64,000 bases of DNA. Source: Argentina anserina. Lineage: Eukaryota; Streptophyta; Magnoliopsida; Rosales; Rosaceae. The number at the start of each line of letters is the position of its first letter. Within the stretch, counting starts at the first letter, position 1. The notes under the pieces are model-generated. The model saw only the letters and a list, made by a program, of their open reading frames with translations, had not been told where the DNA came from and did not search any database. Of the stretch, positions 1 through 12,649 are shown one piece after another. The position numbers were made by a program, and so were the translations under genes. Location of the stretch: assembly GCF_933775445.1 (NCBI RefSeq), contig NC_065877.1:31186001-31250000 (forward strand). Reading direction: 5' to 3'.

Positions 1-199
1 CCATCTAAACGTGACCACGAAACGAATGACAAAGGAAGAGAAACGGTCCAAGATATCATTTCATCATGAACGCAAATACGCAAATCAATCGAGGACGAGG
101 ACCTAGCTCTATCCTGAGAAAGTATCAACTTTGTGATCTATTTTAAATAGCTACGTGACCCCACGACCCCACGACCCCATCAGATCATGATCGATATAG
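1..199. other. left-edge intergenic DNA
   Basis: I see no gene, RNA or repeat that I can support in this short leading stretch. It ends with a small run of repeated CCCACGACC units just before the CACTA-like element. Confidence 0.4.
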
Positions 200-2192
200 T
201 ATTTGTTAGGAACGTTTTTACAATGACACCTTTTTTTGACCATATATTTCTGACTAAAGTCTTTTTTACTCGGTAATAATGGTATTTCTGATCATATACA
301 CTTGTCCGTCGGAAATACAATTTTTGGTCGGATTTTATTTCCGACTAGTAGCTGATCCGTCGGAAATTTGGTCAGAAATAAATAAATACAATTAAGTTTC
401 TATTTGGTCGGAAAGTTGTCGAAAAAAAATATAATCATTTTCGATGATATTTGTTTAGTCAAAAAGTCGTCCGAAAAAAAAAACATCTCTGATTAACCTT
501 TGTTTAGTAGAGTAGTTGTCGAAAAACTGCGTAGTTATTTCTTATGTAAATAACTTTTTTTAATTTAACGAAAGATGGTCACATGACATAATATAATCAA
601 TTAAAACGGTTTTATTTCAATAAACAAATAAAGAGCAAACTATTGCAACAATCTTATTAGACATATTTGATAGTTGTTTAAAAGGGGTTTGAAACCCAGT
701 CTCACTGGGAGGCTTACCCTCACACATGTTTTTTCATTTATTATATTATTAAAATAATTGTAAGGGTGACATAATGCCTAAACCCCATGCAAAAAAACAA
801 TAACATAAAACAACAAAAGGGAAACTCCTAATACACAAATTAACGAGAAGAAGATACAACTCAAATCATGGAGCACAGCAAGAGGCATTCACATTATAAC
901 GAACATCAATTCTCATCCCTAATTTTCCCATATTTTCTAGAGCCTTTCGATATCACAACTCCAACTTGCCAAACGGAGGGAACTGTAGACAAAAAATAAT
1001 TAATTTCTCATTCACAGAAGTAAGAAAAACATGCACATAACATACATTTGCGTAACTAAAACCAAGACAGACTAAAAACACAATACCTCATTCGTTATTA
1101 ACTTCTTCCCTGGTACGGTTTGCATATGTGCGTCTTGTGTGCGAATCTTCTTCTTAATAAGGTTCCTCTTCATTATTTGTCATTTCAAAAATAGTTTTAG
1201 GTTTAGTCTCCACCACGACACTCCAATTACTATTCTTTATTTCTTCAAGCTTTCAATTATGCAGATTACAATTTATTGAACTAGAATCCTATTTAATTCC
1301 CCTTCGTACGTCGCTTAAATAACTATGGCTATGAATTTTACTTATTATCATGAGTTTGTGTTGCAGGGTGCTTCTTTAAGTTCACCCCAAATGACACAAT
1401 CATTTCACCTACTCATGGAGATTTTGAAGAGGAAAGTGCACCTTGATTATGAGTCGGTAGTTGTCAGACAATTTATCTATCTACTTATCACCTTTATAGT
1501 CATCTAGAAATATCTATATGAGGCAATGTAGCCTCTAAGTGACTAAACTCTTTACTGTTGTTTTCTCATATCTCTTCACTATTTCTATTGTTATGGATGT
1601 TAAGGATGATGTCTTGCATTGTTTGTACTAGTAGGGATATTATGGATAATATATTTGTTATGAATGAAATTTCGTTTATCTAAATGTTCATTGTGCATTT
1701 ATTTTCTTCTTTACTTGGTTTGAAATATATTTATTTCAATATCATAATTAAAATTAATTGTAATTAAAAATAAGAAATACATACGATCAATATAGTTCTG
1801 ACAACGCCGGTCGATAAAACTGTGATCCGAAATAATACGTGAAAAAAAGAACATCCGACGGAACACTAGGTCGGAACTAAAATGGTCATAAATAAATATT
1901 TCGACAATGGTGTGGTCGAAAATACTTCGTCGGAAATGATATTATTCCTGACAATTTTCCAACGAGAGTTTTTTGGTCGGAAAAAGTGACATTTACGATA
2001 GAGCTTCTGACCTTCAATTGGTCGTAAATGGCTATTATTTCCGACCAAAATGGTCGGAAAATAGCATTTGTGATCAGGGTAGTACCGACCGAGCCTGATC
2101 AGATTTATTTGGTCGGAAAGAGTATTAACGACCAAATAAGGGTTTTTTTCGACCATTTCCAGAGTCTGAAAATCATGTTTTATGTTGTAGTG
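200..2192. mobile_element. CACTA-like DNA transposon, decayed
   Basis: Both ends are crowded with short copies, in both orientations, of a GGTCGGAAA-type motif (about 240-560 and 1795-2160). Such subterminal arrays are typical of plant CACTA (En/Spm) elements. The right edge reads TATGTTGTAGTG ending at 2192, which on the other strand is a CACTACAACATA terminus. No matching CACTA end is visible on the left, so the left boundary is approximate and probably decayed. The interior has no long reading frame, so it is non-autonomous. Superfamily is inferred from one terminus plus the subterminal motif. Confidence 0.5.
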
Positions 2193-2299
2193 GCTGCTAT
2201 GTGCTACCCTACTACTCCATAATTACCTATTAATCAGATATTGTTGGAGTTCCCCTATCCCAATTCAAACATATCGAACTCGAACAATGGTCTTCAAAG

Positions 2300-3421
2300 C
2301 AAGGACTAAAATATTCATAATGTTTTCGATATTTTTCACGAAAGTTTCCATTTTTCGGCATATGGATATATCTATTTATATACCAAGCATTTTTTAATGG
2401 AAATTTTCGAAATTTCCCGAAATTTCCTGATATATCTGAAAACTTTTGAAATTTCCCGATATTTTCATAATATAGCCACGTGTCAGACCAACTTTAAATA
2501 AAATAAAAAATCATTGATTAAGAGAATCAAACCTCTAATCCATCTTTTTGCAAGCACAAAGTTATAGTCAACTCTACTACACCAACTTATTCTTATATAT
2601 GGCTCTTTTTATTATATATTGCATTTCCTATCTCAACATTCATCTAAAATTGAAATAAAACTAAACTAGTTGTTAAGAGGAATCGAACCCCTTTGGTCTA
2701 TGAGGAAGCAATGATGGACCTTACCCTTACATGGGAAATTTAACATGTCTTATCCACCATATTTATTTTCTAATGAAATGCAATCTAGTGAAAACATATA
2801 GACACAATCTGATGCACAATCTTCACAAAGCTATGGTTATGGTCAAAGTCGAAAAATGTTTGATTCAAACGGGAACTACCAGTATCACAACCCATAGTCA
2901 ATCACCCACGACCCTTATGGTTGACATATAAGTCAGTATATGCAAAATTAGAAATGAGAGGTATAATTTAATGATTACTCTTCACAATATACTCAAGATT
3001 TTACTCAAATACATGATGAAGATAATGAAAATTTTGTACCTCATAGTTCATTTATGTGGTTCTAAATCACTCATGTAATTTCATGTTTAATGTATTATAT
3101 GTAAAGAAGGCGTGATGAGCTAATCTCCATTTGGATAAATATATATATATATATATAAGTAAATTTTTAATAATGCTCGACAATTATTTCACCTCAAATT
3201 ACTATAACTCACTATAAACTAATAGTTATATAATATTTCTTATGACATATAGTAGATAATTGATGAAATAAATATTTATCAAAGTTTTCATTCAAAATTT
3301 TCATGTTTTTATATAATTTTTCATCAATTTACTTAATTATTTTTTTAAATCAAAATTTCTATCAAAATTTCTAATTTTCAGATTCTCGATATTGCTGATC
3401 TCGCCGAAACTTTAGTTCTTG
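2300..3421. mobile_element. hAT-type element, degenerate
   Basis: The ends are inverted copies of CAAGRACTAAA. They are flanked by CTTCAAAG (2292-2299) and CTTCAAAC (3422-3429), a 7-of-8 match of the length hAT elements duplicate. Around 2740-3065 a stop-ridden frame reads as a Tyr/Gln/Ser-rich tail, which could be the C-terminal remnant of a transposase, but I cannot name it with certainty. A (TA)n tract lies at about 3139-3158. Confidence 0.6.
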
Positions 3422-4082
3422 CTTCAAACACATCACTTCAGCAACTAGTTCTCTAGAGTTGATGCCTTCAGATTTTGAAAACAACCGGCAATAAGAAAAG
3501 GTATATAAAGACGCATCGTTCATTTCTTGGTGTTCAACGTAGAGATTAGATCGAAGTGGAGACTGATAGTCTCGAGCTTATTAGTGATGACGGGATGTGT
3601 TCTGCTACGATTGTGGAAGACATTATATGTTCCGTTCTCTTGGTATTTCTGCTGTGTGTGTGTTTTACATTGATGGATACAAAAATACCTATCAATTCCA
3701 TATATTTTTTTAGTTCTGTTGTTCGAGAATCGACAGGGAAGTTCTTTCTGGCCGGATTTGAGATTGATCCTCAGTTCCTCACTGCTTCATATATGTTCGT
3801 TATTTGATACGCACGGAATCAACGCACTGTGGATGTAAGAAATACTGTGAAAGACGTTGAGGTTGTATACTTGTATCTTTCAAACCAAAACCGATGTTGC
3901 TTAACAATGTCCCGTACCCATCCAATTGTCCTTTCCCTTTTTCCTTTGTGAGGATGTATAGATGCCAGAATTTTTGAGTTGGACTTAATGCTCCATAAAC
4001 CAGGCCGGTTTTACTTGATCACCGATCACCATTCCCTTCCCTTAATGCTCCAATAACTACTTGATCCTTCCCTTCCCTTCAC

Positions 4083-4083
4083 A

Positions 4084-4114
<31 letters not shown>

Positions 4115-4116
4115 CA
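4083..4116. repeat. poly(A)-(CA)n microsatellite
   Basis: A run of about 18 A is followed directly by eight CA units. Confidence 0.9.
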
Positions 4117-4604
4117 TTAGATCCTTTTTAGATTGATATTAGATCATTTAGTGTCAAAAGCTGTAGGTTTTTAAGCATCATTCTCACTACGTTGTAGTCT
4201 TGTAGTTGTCGGGCTTTCCTTTGCCTTCTTTTCACAAGGAAAGTAGGAAACTCTCTCGTAAACTCAGACATAACATTTCTCTACTCTCGACACGCTGAAT
4301 CAATTGCCCGGAGTTCAAATGAACCACCATTTATCTAATAAACGATGTATATGTGCCCAATTCATATAGCATTGGACTGATTGGAGAGTCAATCAAAATG
4401 TCCTTCCAATTAAAAATAGAGTTCTACCAATTAATGGGTTATCTCTATGTGAATCACAATGATCATTAAAGTAGAGAATAAGATGATATAAACTACAAAG
4501 AACTTGCATGCATGAACAAAGCAAACTACAGACTGTCCTTATAGGCATGGGAAAATCTATGTAGGGGGCTTTATGGGCTAGCTAAACAAAAATTGTATCC
4601 TTGT

Positions 4605-4680
4605 CAAGTTGGCAAAGTGGAATTGTTAGAGAACTCTACTCCTAGGCAGGTTGTTCGATTCCTGCTTCCTTTCTTCTTAT
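4605..4680 (+). other. tRNA-like segment (possible SINE head)
   Basis: TTGGCAAAGTGGA matches the pol III A box (TRGCNNAGYNGG). About 45 nt downstream GGTTGTTCGATTCCTGC approximates the B box. The stretch does not fold into an intact cloverleaf by eye, so a tRNA-derived SINE head or a decayed tRNA is likelier than a working tRNA gene. Confidence 0.25.
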
Positions 4681-6575
4681 TTATTTTTTTGTATTCATTT
4701 CTCCTTTTGGTTTCTTACAATATTTTCTATTAGTATTTTTACTTGTTTTATTTTATTTTATGTCCATTTCTTCTCCCTCAGTAATTGGTTAATGAGGAAA
4801 ATATATATATACTCTTGGATTGTAGGTTTATTATTTTGTATATGACTCAAATATCATTAAGAATATAAAATTTTAGAAGTAATACAGACAAAAACGAATT
4901 CGTATTAGCAACTTTACTTTAGCATACACCAAATTTAGGCAAATAGGGGACATGAATAAATATTTAGTCTTACAATTAACCTATACCATTTGAAATCCTA
5001 GATCCGCCCATGGTTATAGGAGCTTTCAGCTTTCAAATCATACATGCACATGTTGATGTATGTATAGGACTACGTATAGTCGATGCTCAATTGTAACTTG
5101 TGCAGTTGTTCGTACACTTATACTTGATGTGCGAACGCCGAACAGTGAATGGTTCACTAATGTCAAATATAATTAGCATGAAAGTGTAATTTAACCTAAT
5201 TGTTAATCGAGTACAAACTTCCAAGGCATTCTTGTCGTTGACGGCCCAAAGTCTCATTGCATTTCCCCACAAATAATTGCAAACATGGGAAAGACATAGA
5301 ACCTTATTTACGTATCAAAAAGTAATCATATACAGCATCATATACATCCCAAGTTCCCAACCTTTCTCTATACAGAATATAACTATCACTGATCAGAATA
5401 GGGTTTAAGTGTATTGAAACAAACAATCTAAGGCCGATCAAGTCAAACGAAGCCTCGGGCGCAATGTGAGGCGTATTATTTTGAAAGACATCACGATTTA
5501 CCAAACAATAGTAGTTAAGTTTTAGCAAAACTAAATGGTTTTGATTATAATGTATAGAAGGGGAAGTATTGTACAATCCAATTATTTTGTTGGTTGTAGT
5601 TCATGGTTCCAATTGATCTCAGCAAATTGAAACACACTAAACTCAGCAAAGATTGCACTTCATGTCTCAACACTACAGATATATCAAATTTAGAATATAC
5701 GTACTAGTGTGTTCAGTGATCACAATTTCACTTCTTAAAATAAAATTAAACAAAATAAACGCTTGCCCCAAATTTTTCAAGTCAAATGGCTTTTTTCACT
5801 CCCCAAGGTATGACAATCTCAAAACCAAACGTGTTGTGGTCACATGGATGTTATGCCTATGTGCTGCTGATCGAGATCCAATATGTTCACCAAACCAATA
5901 TTATGTACACAGACATAGATAATCAGTACCAAACATGCATGAAGATTTGAAGAGGTAGATGTATATATTTCAGAAGACAATAAATACCAAAAATGATATA
6001 AACCAGATTGATTGAATAGAATGCTGATCATGATCAGATGTTGCTAAGTTGTGGTGGTGGGTAACTGGGTAAGGTTTAAGATGAATAAAGATACGTACGT
6101 GTGCTACAGTACTGGCTGCTTTTGATCGAGATGTCCATATATGCTTTTGAATTCGCCCACTGATTTTGCCACTTTACCAACCATTATATATTTTGTTTTG
6201 AGGAAATTATATATGGGTTCATTATAGATTAAGTAGGGAAAATAATTAAAATGTTTGGTGGTTAAGAGATGTGAAAAATGGGTGATTATCAGAAAAAGAC
6301 AATGCGAGACAACTCCACCCAGGTTGGTTTTGTTTTTTCTTCTGTTTATTTCGATCGATCGATCTTCTTCTATTTTGTCTGCATTCCTCATGGTAATTAA
6401 TCAGATTCGAAGGAATGAATTAAGCAAACTCATTGCGCAATGTATCTATATCCATGATTGCACAATTGTGATCAAGAACGTGATATATATACATACATGA
6501 TTATCAGATTAATAAAATATATGCTAAAGAGAGATAACTATATCATAATAGGGGACGATCGAGATGTATAGGACC

Positions 6576-6728
6576 AGGGAAACCAGCCTGCCCAGCCAGA
6601 TCTCATATTACTATCAATCACCACAAGTGCTCGTGATATAATCACATATTTTAATTTCTTGAACTCTTTCGTACTATCCATATATGTTAGGGAAACCAGC
6701 CTGCCCAGCCAGATCTCATATTACTATC
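6576..6728. repeat. 40-bp direct repeat, two copies
   Basis: A 40-bp sequence starting AGGGAAACCAGCCTGCCCAG occurs at 6576-6615 and again, apparently identical, at 6689-6728, 113 bp apart. Confidence 0.85.
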
Positions 6729-6810
6729 CATATAATTTCCATAATAATTAAGTTGAACAAAGAATAAAAGTGCATGCATATAATATAATCATACAACAGA
6801 AGAAACCAGA

Positions 6811-6832
6811 AAGAAGAAGAAGAAGAAGAAGA
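6811..6832. repeat. (AAG)n microsatellite
   Basis: About seven consecutive AAG units. A complementary CTT-rich tract follows near 6999-7013. Confidence 0.8.
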
Positions 6833-7663
6833 ACAAATGCCTGGCTTTCCCCATGTATGCCGCTAAATCTTTTGCTCCGATGAATTCTCCACCAAAACTA
6901 CTCAAAGTACTAGCATTGCATGTTCCTCATCATAAGAAGCTTTTCTTGAGAGATGGATCGATATGATCAGCCTTCAGTTGCAGGGACCATTTTAATTTCT
7001 TCTTCTTCTTCTTGATCACCTTCATAACTACTACTTCTGGTCCTAGCTAACTTGTCAGTAATTGTTGCTCAACGAAACCTCAGAAACATGGACTAATCTA
7101 TTTTAACAAAATGGGAAGAGTGTTGTTGGGAGTACTCAATTATGTATATATTTATATATAGTAAATACAGCTAATGGGAAATAAAGAATGGGGAAAATGA
7201 GAAACAGAGTAGAAGGAGAAGGAGGTCTGTTTTGTTCCCAAGAAGATGATGACGAGCGTTTCCCGTTGATGTTGTTTTCAAAGGAGAAAAGGACTGAGAG
7301 GAGCTTATTAAAAATAGCGACTGCAAACCCTTTTTGTTTCACACTTTGGGGCCATTGCTTTTGTCTTCCAGCTGCAAAAACAGTTTGAGTCATTAGCTTT
7401 TCTTTGATTTGGTATAATTTTCCTCAGAAAAACAAGCTTGATTTAGGGAACAATGTAAATCCAAAAAGATTCGAGCAATAATAAAAACTATTTGAAGAAT
7501 AGCTAGCTACCCTATGCAGTTATATATGCATAATCTATTGGATGTTATATGTTTGAAGGATTGCTTATTGGACAAAGCGTGACATCTGTACGCACCGTTT
7601 TCATTGTCTTTATGTTTTGGCCGGTCTCCATATTTGGTAAGATTAACTTGTATATTGTTGTTA

Positions 7664-8788
7664 GAGGAAAATTCACCAACAGTCTTTGAACTCATGTGGT
7701 AAGGACAGTTTGATCTCTGACCTTTAAAAAGGATCAAAGAGATCCCTGAACTCTTATTTTGATATCAATAAGGTACTTCTGTTAAAACTTTTGGAATATT
7801 CCGTTAAAATATTCTTTTTTTCTGTTAATTTTGTCATTTTGTTAAAATTTTGACGGAGCATGTTGGATCTAATTCTTAAAATTTATTTTTCTAAGCAGTT
7901 TACTCAAAGGTAAACAGTTATTTTATCATCATAGCAATTATCATAGCTTCTGGACTTGGGCTTTTAGCGTTTGCTAAACTGTCTTTAAAAGAACTGCAAC
8001 AAGAAAAAGAAAAATATAAAAAACTAATAAGAAATAGAAAGAACCTTCCAAGAAATATAAAAAATTATTGGGATATTATCTACAGAATACAGCGTAGAAT
8101 CTACGCATCTCAAGAAAATATCGAAGTTCTTCAAGAAATTTTTGAAGAATATCATAAACCTCTTCACATTTTGAGCATCGGTTAGATTCGCCCTAGTTGG
8201 TATCAGAGCTTGTTTAGCTCAGAAACAAGTGAAGATCAGGCTTATGCCACAAAATTGGCTCATTTTATCCAATAAAAAAGAAGTCAGACTTAAAAATTAC
8301 CAGTCTTTTTGTACTGAAAAAGCTACTGATAAGTGGCAAGTGTGCTTTCATTCAAAACATATTCAAGAAAAGCCAATACTCCATAGAATACGTTTGTAGA
8401 ATATTAAATATCCTATACGACGAACATATTCATCTCCAAAAGGAGATTGGAGTAGCAGATATTGATCCGTTAAGACATAGCCTGATTGAATTTCTAGATT
8501 ATCTATATAGAGAAAAAAGCAATAACAAAGTTGCAGAACAACTCGAAAGGTTTAATCTTCGATTAGATCTAACTCAAAGAAATAAATTTCCAACTAACAA
8601 ATAACAAATAACAAAATGACAAAATTAACAGAAAAAAGAATATTTTAACGGAATATTCTAAAAGTTTTAACAGAAGTACCTTATTGATATCAGAATAAGA
8701 GTTCAGGGATCTCTTTAATCATTTTTAAAGGTCAGGAATCAAACTGTCTTTACCACATGAGTTCAGAGACTGTTAGTGAATTTTACTC
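7664..8788. mobile_element. Mutator-like element (MULE), non-autonomous, with captured sequence
   Basis: Near-identical terminal inverted repeats of about 185 bp (about 7664-7850 and 8600-8788) begin GAGGAAAATTCAC and end GTGAATTTTACTC. They are flanked by a perfect 9-bp duplication TTGTTGTTA (7655-7663 and 8789-8797). Long TIRs plus a 9-bp duplication are diagnostic of Mutator-like elements. No transposase is present. The interior has a plus-strand frame (about 7922-8182) with a hydrophobic segment followed by a Lys/Glu-rich stretch, then TGGTATCAGAGC (8198-8209), the usual initiator-tRNA primer site of reverse-transcribing elements, then two short overlapping frames (8244-8399, 8362-8604). 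This makes it a candidate Pack-MULE. Confidence 0.85.
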
Positions 8789-8797
8789 TTGTTGTTA

Positions 8798-10550
8798 TAT
8801 GCAGCACCAACATCGATTATCACACGATTAATGAATGAGGTTAGGTTTGCTCTGCATAATCGTTCACACGTGTGTGGGATGCACACACATATATGTAGCA
8901 TTTTACAACTACATATAGGTTAGGTTTTCCAACTGTTGCATGTAGAATTGTATATTAATTACAACATTATGAATTTGTCTGTTTCCTCTGTTTTATTTCT
9001 TCGACGAGACTAGAGATCGAACAAGTGTATTGTGTAGGTTATAGTACATAGACAATGTCACATGAAATGTTCATATCCTTTCACATTTTCTCATCCCAAC
9101 CGATTTCATTACTGGAGATTGAGTTATTTAGTTGCATTACATGAGGATCATAGTTAGTTTGCCTAACTGGCTCTCGCATCACACGTACTATAATTTATTC
9201 GAAAGAAAAATCATTAATCACTTTTGACTTTAGTTAATTTTGATATATAAACACTGGTTGTAATAAACTAGCTTGCTGTCTTGCCCACTATGGGTTGTAA
9301 TAAACATTGGGTGTTCTCATGTTGATGGGTGTTTGGCTAGATGAGAGACCCACAGTTAGTGATTTTTTTAAGCGTATAGAGGACTAAAACAACGTTTAGT
9401 GATTAACAATACCACTTGAGCGTTATAATATATGTTTTATAATTGTTTTTTAAGGTAATAGTAGAGTTATAAAATTGAGTTGACTATAACGCTCCGGGTG
9501 GTAGATTCATGGACGGACCCTTAATTTATCTTCAAGTCTTCAACCAAAAAACCCCAGGAGTAATATGGCAATTAGCCAATCAGTCAATGACTGCAGGGTC
9601 AAACGGCAACCTGCCCCTTTGGAGATAGGGAGAGAGATCATATATTGGATTATTCACAAGCTTCAGAAACCAGATCGAAGTGAACGACAGGGTTTGAGAT
9701 GCTCGAGCGAGGAAGATGAGTTTACATTAGTATTTGGAATAATTGTAATAATCATTCATTGTATGATCATTGCATGTATGGCACAGCACGTATGTACGTA
9801 ATTTACCTGCATGCAACTCAATATAAGAAACCGTAGAAAATCGTAACTTCTCTAGGCGAGAACTTTAACATGAATCACAAAGCCGGATGAATTTTGGTAT
9901 CTGACTTCTGCACGTTCTACGTATCAGTACGTTAATGTGGGAACTGGAAACTGGGAACTAGTGGCTAGCTATTGCAGTAGTGTATCCACAGCCAGTACGT
10001 ACGTGATCACCAACTGACCAACCCTCTTACTGGCTTAGCAGGTGTCTCACTATCTAGCTCTTTTCCTTTGTTATAGGTAGGGGTACACACATCACAAAAT
10101 CATACATACGTGATCGAACTGAATCGCATCCTCCAATTACTTTACATCGTCTACGAGATCCAAAGTTAAAATGGAAACTAAAAATGAAGAAGGTCATCAT
10201 CTTTTCATTAGGTTCTATAGACAAGGTCGACGTCAAATACATCCCTCATGTTTTCTTTATGTATCTTTAACTTTTTTTGTCAAAACCTGTCCTTATATAA
10301 ATTTCACTTACCTTTTGAATCATACATACACTCACATTTGTTTTTGGTTAACAAATTTGATAAACCAACAAGTGCTTGTATTATAAGATATGCATTTATG
10401 AAACCTGAAAAGAGTTACACGATTGATTACCATTCAGGATTCAAGCAACACATTTAGATGCATCCACCTTATAGTTTTCGGAGACATAATTATACATTGA
10501 TCATTATTTACGTACAGTCTACAATATTTTGTAGAAGTCTCCCGCTAAGT
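8798..10550. other. intergenic region downstream of GRP1
   Basis: Contains the presumed 3' UTR and terminator of GRP1 at its right side. A 78-codon plus-strand frame at 9565-9801 has no recognisable domain and is not called. Nothing else is supported. Confidence 0.4.
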
Positions 10551-12167
10551 TTAGTAATTGTCACCCCCACCTTTCCCACCTCCTTGTCCACCACTACCGC
10601 TTTGATATCCACCACCCCCACCACCTCCGTGTCCTCCACCCTGTCCGCCGCCGCCTCCGTGTCCTCCACCACCACCTTTACCACCACCTTGTCCCCCGCT
10701 ACCCCCTTCATATCCACCACCTTTACCACCACCTTGTCCCCCGCTACCCCCTTCATATCCACCACCCTTACCACCTTGTCCACTGCCTCCTTTTCCTCCA
10801 CCACCTCCATATCCGCCGCCACCACCTTTACCACCTCCCTTTCCTCCACCACCTTGTCCACTGCCTCCTTTTCCTCCCCCACCACCTTGTCCACCGCTAC
10901 CACCTCCATATCCACCACCACCACCTCCTTGTCCTCCACCACCTTGACCGCCGCCTTGTCCACCGCCTCCTTGTTCTCCACCACCACCTTGTCCGCCGCC
11001 ACCTTGTCCTCCACCACCTTGTCCGCCACCTTGTCCACCACCACCTTGTCCACCACCACCTTGTCCGCCGCCACCTTGTCCTCCACCACCTTGTCCGCCG
11101 CCTTGTCCTCCGCCACCTTGTCCACCACCTTGTCCACCGCCTCCTTGTCCTCCACCACCTTGTCCGCCGCCTCCTTGTCCTCCACTACCTCCGTATCCAC
11201 CACCACCGCCTCCTTGTCCGCCACTACCACCTCCATATCCACCACCGCCACCACCTTGTCCGCTGCTACCACCTCCATATCCACCACCACCTTGTCCGCC
11301 ACCTCCTTGTCCGCCACCACCTTCTTGACCACCACTTCCTCCTCCGTATCCACCCCCACCGCTTCCTTTACTACCACCTTTTCCTCCACCTCCGCCTCCA
11401 TGTCCTCCACCTTGTCCACCACCGCCCCCATGACCACCACCGTGTCCACCACCTCCTCCATGACCTCCACCTTGTCCACCGCCTCCTCCATGTCCACCAC
11501 CTTGTCCACCGCCGCCTCCATGTCCTCCACCTTGTCCACCTCCACCTCCATGGCCGCCACCTTGTCCACCACCCCCTCCATGTCCGCCACCTCGTCCTCC
11601 ACCACTACCGCCACCTCCATATCCACCTCCACTGCCACCACTACCACCACCATATCCAGCATTATTGCTATCCATACTAGTGCCAAATTTTCTAGCACAG
11701 TGATGACCGCAACGACCGTGGTGATCAAGTTCATTATCACCATGGCCAAGGCTTGGTGCTTCTGATTCTTTTGTTTCATTGTCTGCACAGAATGAGGATT
11801 GTTTAATTTGACGTTAATTTAGGATGAAGAAAACGATTATGTGAATCATGACTCACGTGTTTGTGGCATGAGTGCTTCATCAGTTGTTACACGACGTTCA
11901 CCGGCGTAGCTATGACAGCTACCGCGTCGACCAAGAGCACCATTGAAACTGCAATCATCTACTGCACACATGCACAAATTTATATTCGTGAGTATATTTA
12001 TACATGCATGCAGCTAATAAACAACTAAACTATCCGACTAGTTTTAATAGTGCATTGTAGTAACCTGGCTTCTCATCTTTGGGCACTACCCGACCAGCTG
12101 CCACTGCTGAAAAGACTAGACCGAGAGCAAGCAGGAGACATAGGAAAACATGCAGCTTTAAACTCAT
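10551..12167 (-). CDS. GRP1, secreted glycine-rich protein (3 exons, 479 aa)
   Basis: Exons are 12167-12065, 11961-11857 and 11782-10551; both introns are GT-AG and phase 1, and the frame closes on a stop at 10551. Residues 1-24 are a signal peptide (MSLKLHVFLC start, cleavage near VAA/GR). Exon 2 carries a two-cysteine motif with GSCHSYAGERR. Exon 3 opens with a His/Cys-rich linker (RCGHHCARKF near 93-102). From about residue 111 the protein is almost entirely glycine in GGGGQGG, GGGYGGGSGGQ and GGGHGGGGGQ repeats. The likely role is a structural cell-wall protein; that is inferred from the signal peptide and composition. ATG 12167 is chosen because it starts the signal peptide and lies 82 bp below a TATA box. 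It is the best-preserved partner of the broken GRP2, with which it shares exons 1-2 and the promoter. Repeat number may be affected by assembly. Confidence 0.85.
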
Positions 12168-12248
12168 TTTCCTGGGCAACATACTGAACCTGTTTTGAGG
12201 TCGAACTGCTTTCGATTCTGTGAGTGATACTTAGGCTTCGCTTGAAGG

Positions 12249-12256
12249 TATTTATA
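12249..12256 (-). promoter_or_regulatory. GRP1 TATA box
   Basis: ACTATAAATAC on the minus strand, 82-89 bp before the ATG at 12167, at the same relative place as in the other GRP genes. Confidence 0.65.
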
Positions 12257-12299
12257 GTAAGGTGGGTGTGGTAAAATACAAAAGCAATTAAGTAAAGTA

Positions 12300-12630
12300 G
12301 GTGGTTACTTATGCACTTCGGACATAGATCTAGACTCCGACGGACTTAGTTGGCTCCTGAGCACTTCGGCACATAAGCTCTGTGCATGGTAAACTGAGAC
12401 GTGTGTACAAGTTGAGCTCAGCAGAGAAGGTAAAATGGTGGCATCTGGCTTCCGTGATAAAACTATAAGCGAGGAGTAGGAACCGTTACGATGAACCTGC
12501 CGGGTTTTCATGGTTGGCGTGAACTGATTTTGAGCGTAGTATTTGAAACTGAGGTCATGAACTTGTCTTATATACATATCGACGGGTGATTGTCTTCCTC
12601 CGATCCTTCCACAATGCTCGTACAATTTCC
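12300..12630 (-). promoter_or_regulatory. GRP1 upstream region, duplicated at GRP2
   Basis: This stretch aligns with 26780-27015 upstream of GRP2. Both share TTGGCTCCTGAGCACTT and GAGACGTGT, with an ACGTGT core that could bind bZIP factors. The duplication that made GRP1 and GRP2 therefore included about 0.4 kb of promoter. The 109-codon frame across it is an accident of this duplicated non-coding DNA. Confidence 0.6.
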
Positions 12631-12649
12631 ACAATCACCTTATCGACAT

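Larger units (their letters stand above)
3430..7654. other. intergenic region, no supported gene
   Basis: About 4.2 kb without a gene I can defend. Short open frames exist (for example 3556-3807 plus, 83 codons) but have no recognisable domain. The stretch holds a poly(A)/(CA)n tract, a tRNA-like segment near 4605-4680, a 40-bp duplication and AAG repeats, listed separately where useful. Composition is AT-rich. Confidence 0.4.

Noticed and set aside
3556..3807. 83-codon frame with a hydrophobic segment
   Set aside because: No family resemblance, promoter or splice context.
6838..6861. Resemblance to miR160 (TGCCTGGCT ... TGTATGCC)
   Set aside because: It has about four extra bases in the middle and I find no matching star arm downstream, so no credible precursor hairpin.
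10458..11765. 435-codon plus-strand frame rich in Thr/Ser
   Set aside because: It is antisense to the glycine repeat of GRP1, where splice structure, signal peptide and TATA box all support the minus strand.
12305..12634. 109-codon minus-strand frame upstream of GRP1
   Set aside because: It lies in the duplicated promoter and the frame is not preserved at GRP2.
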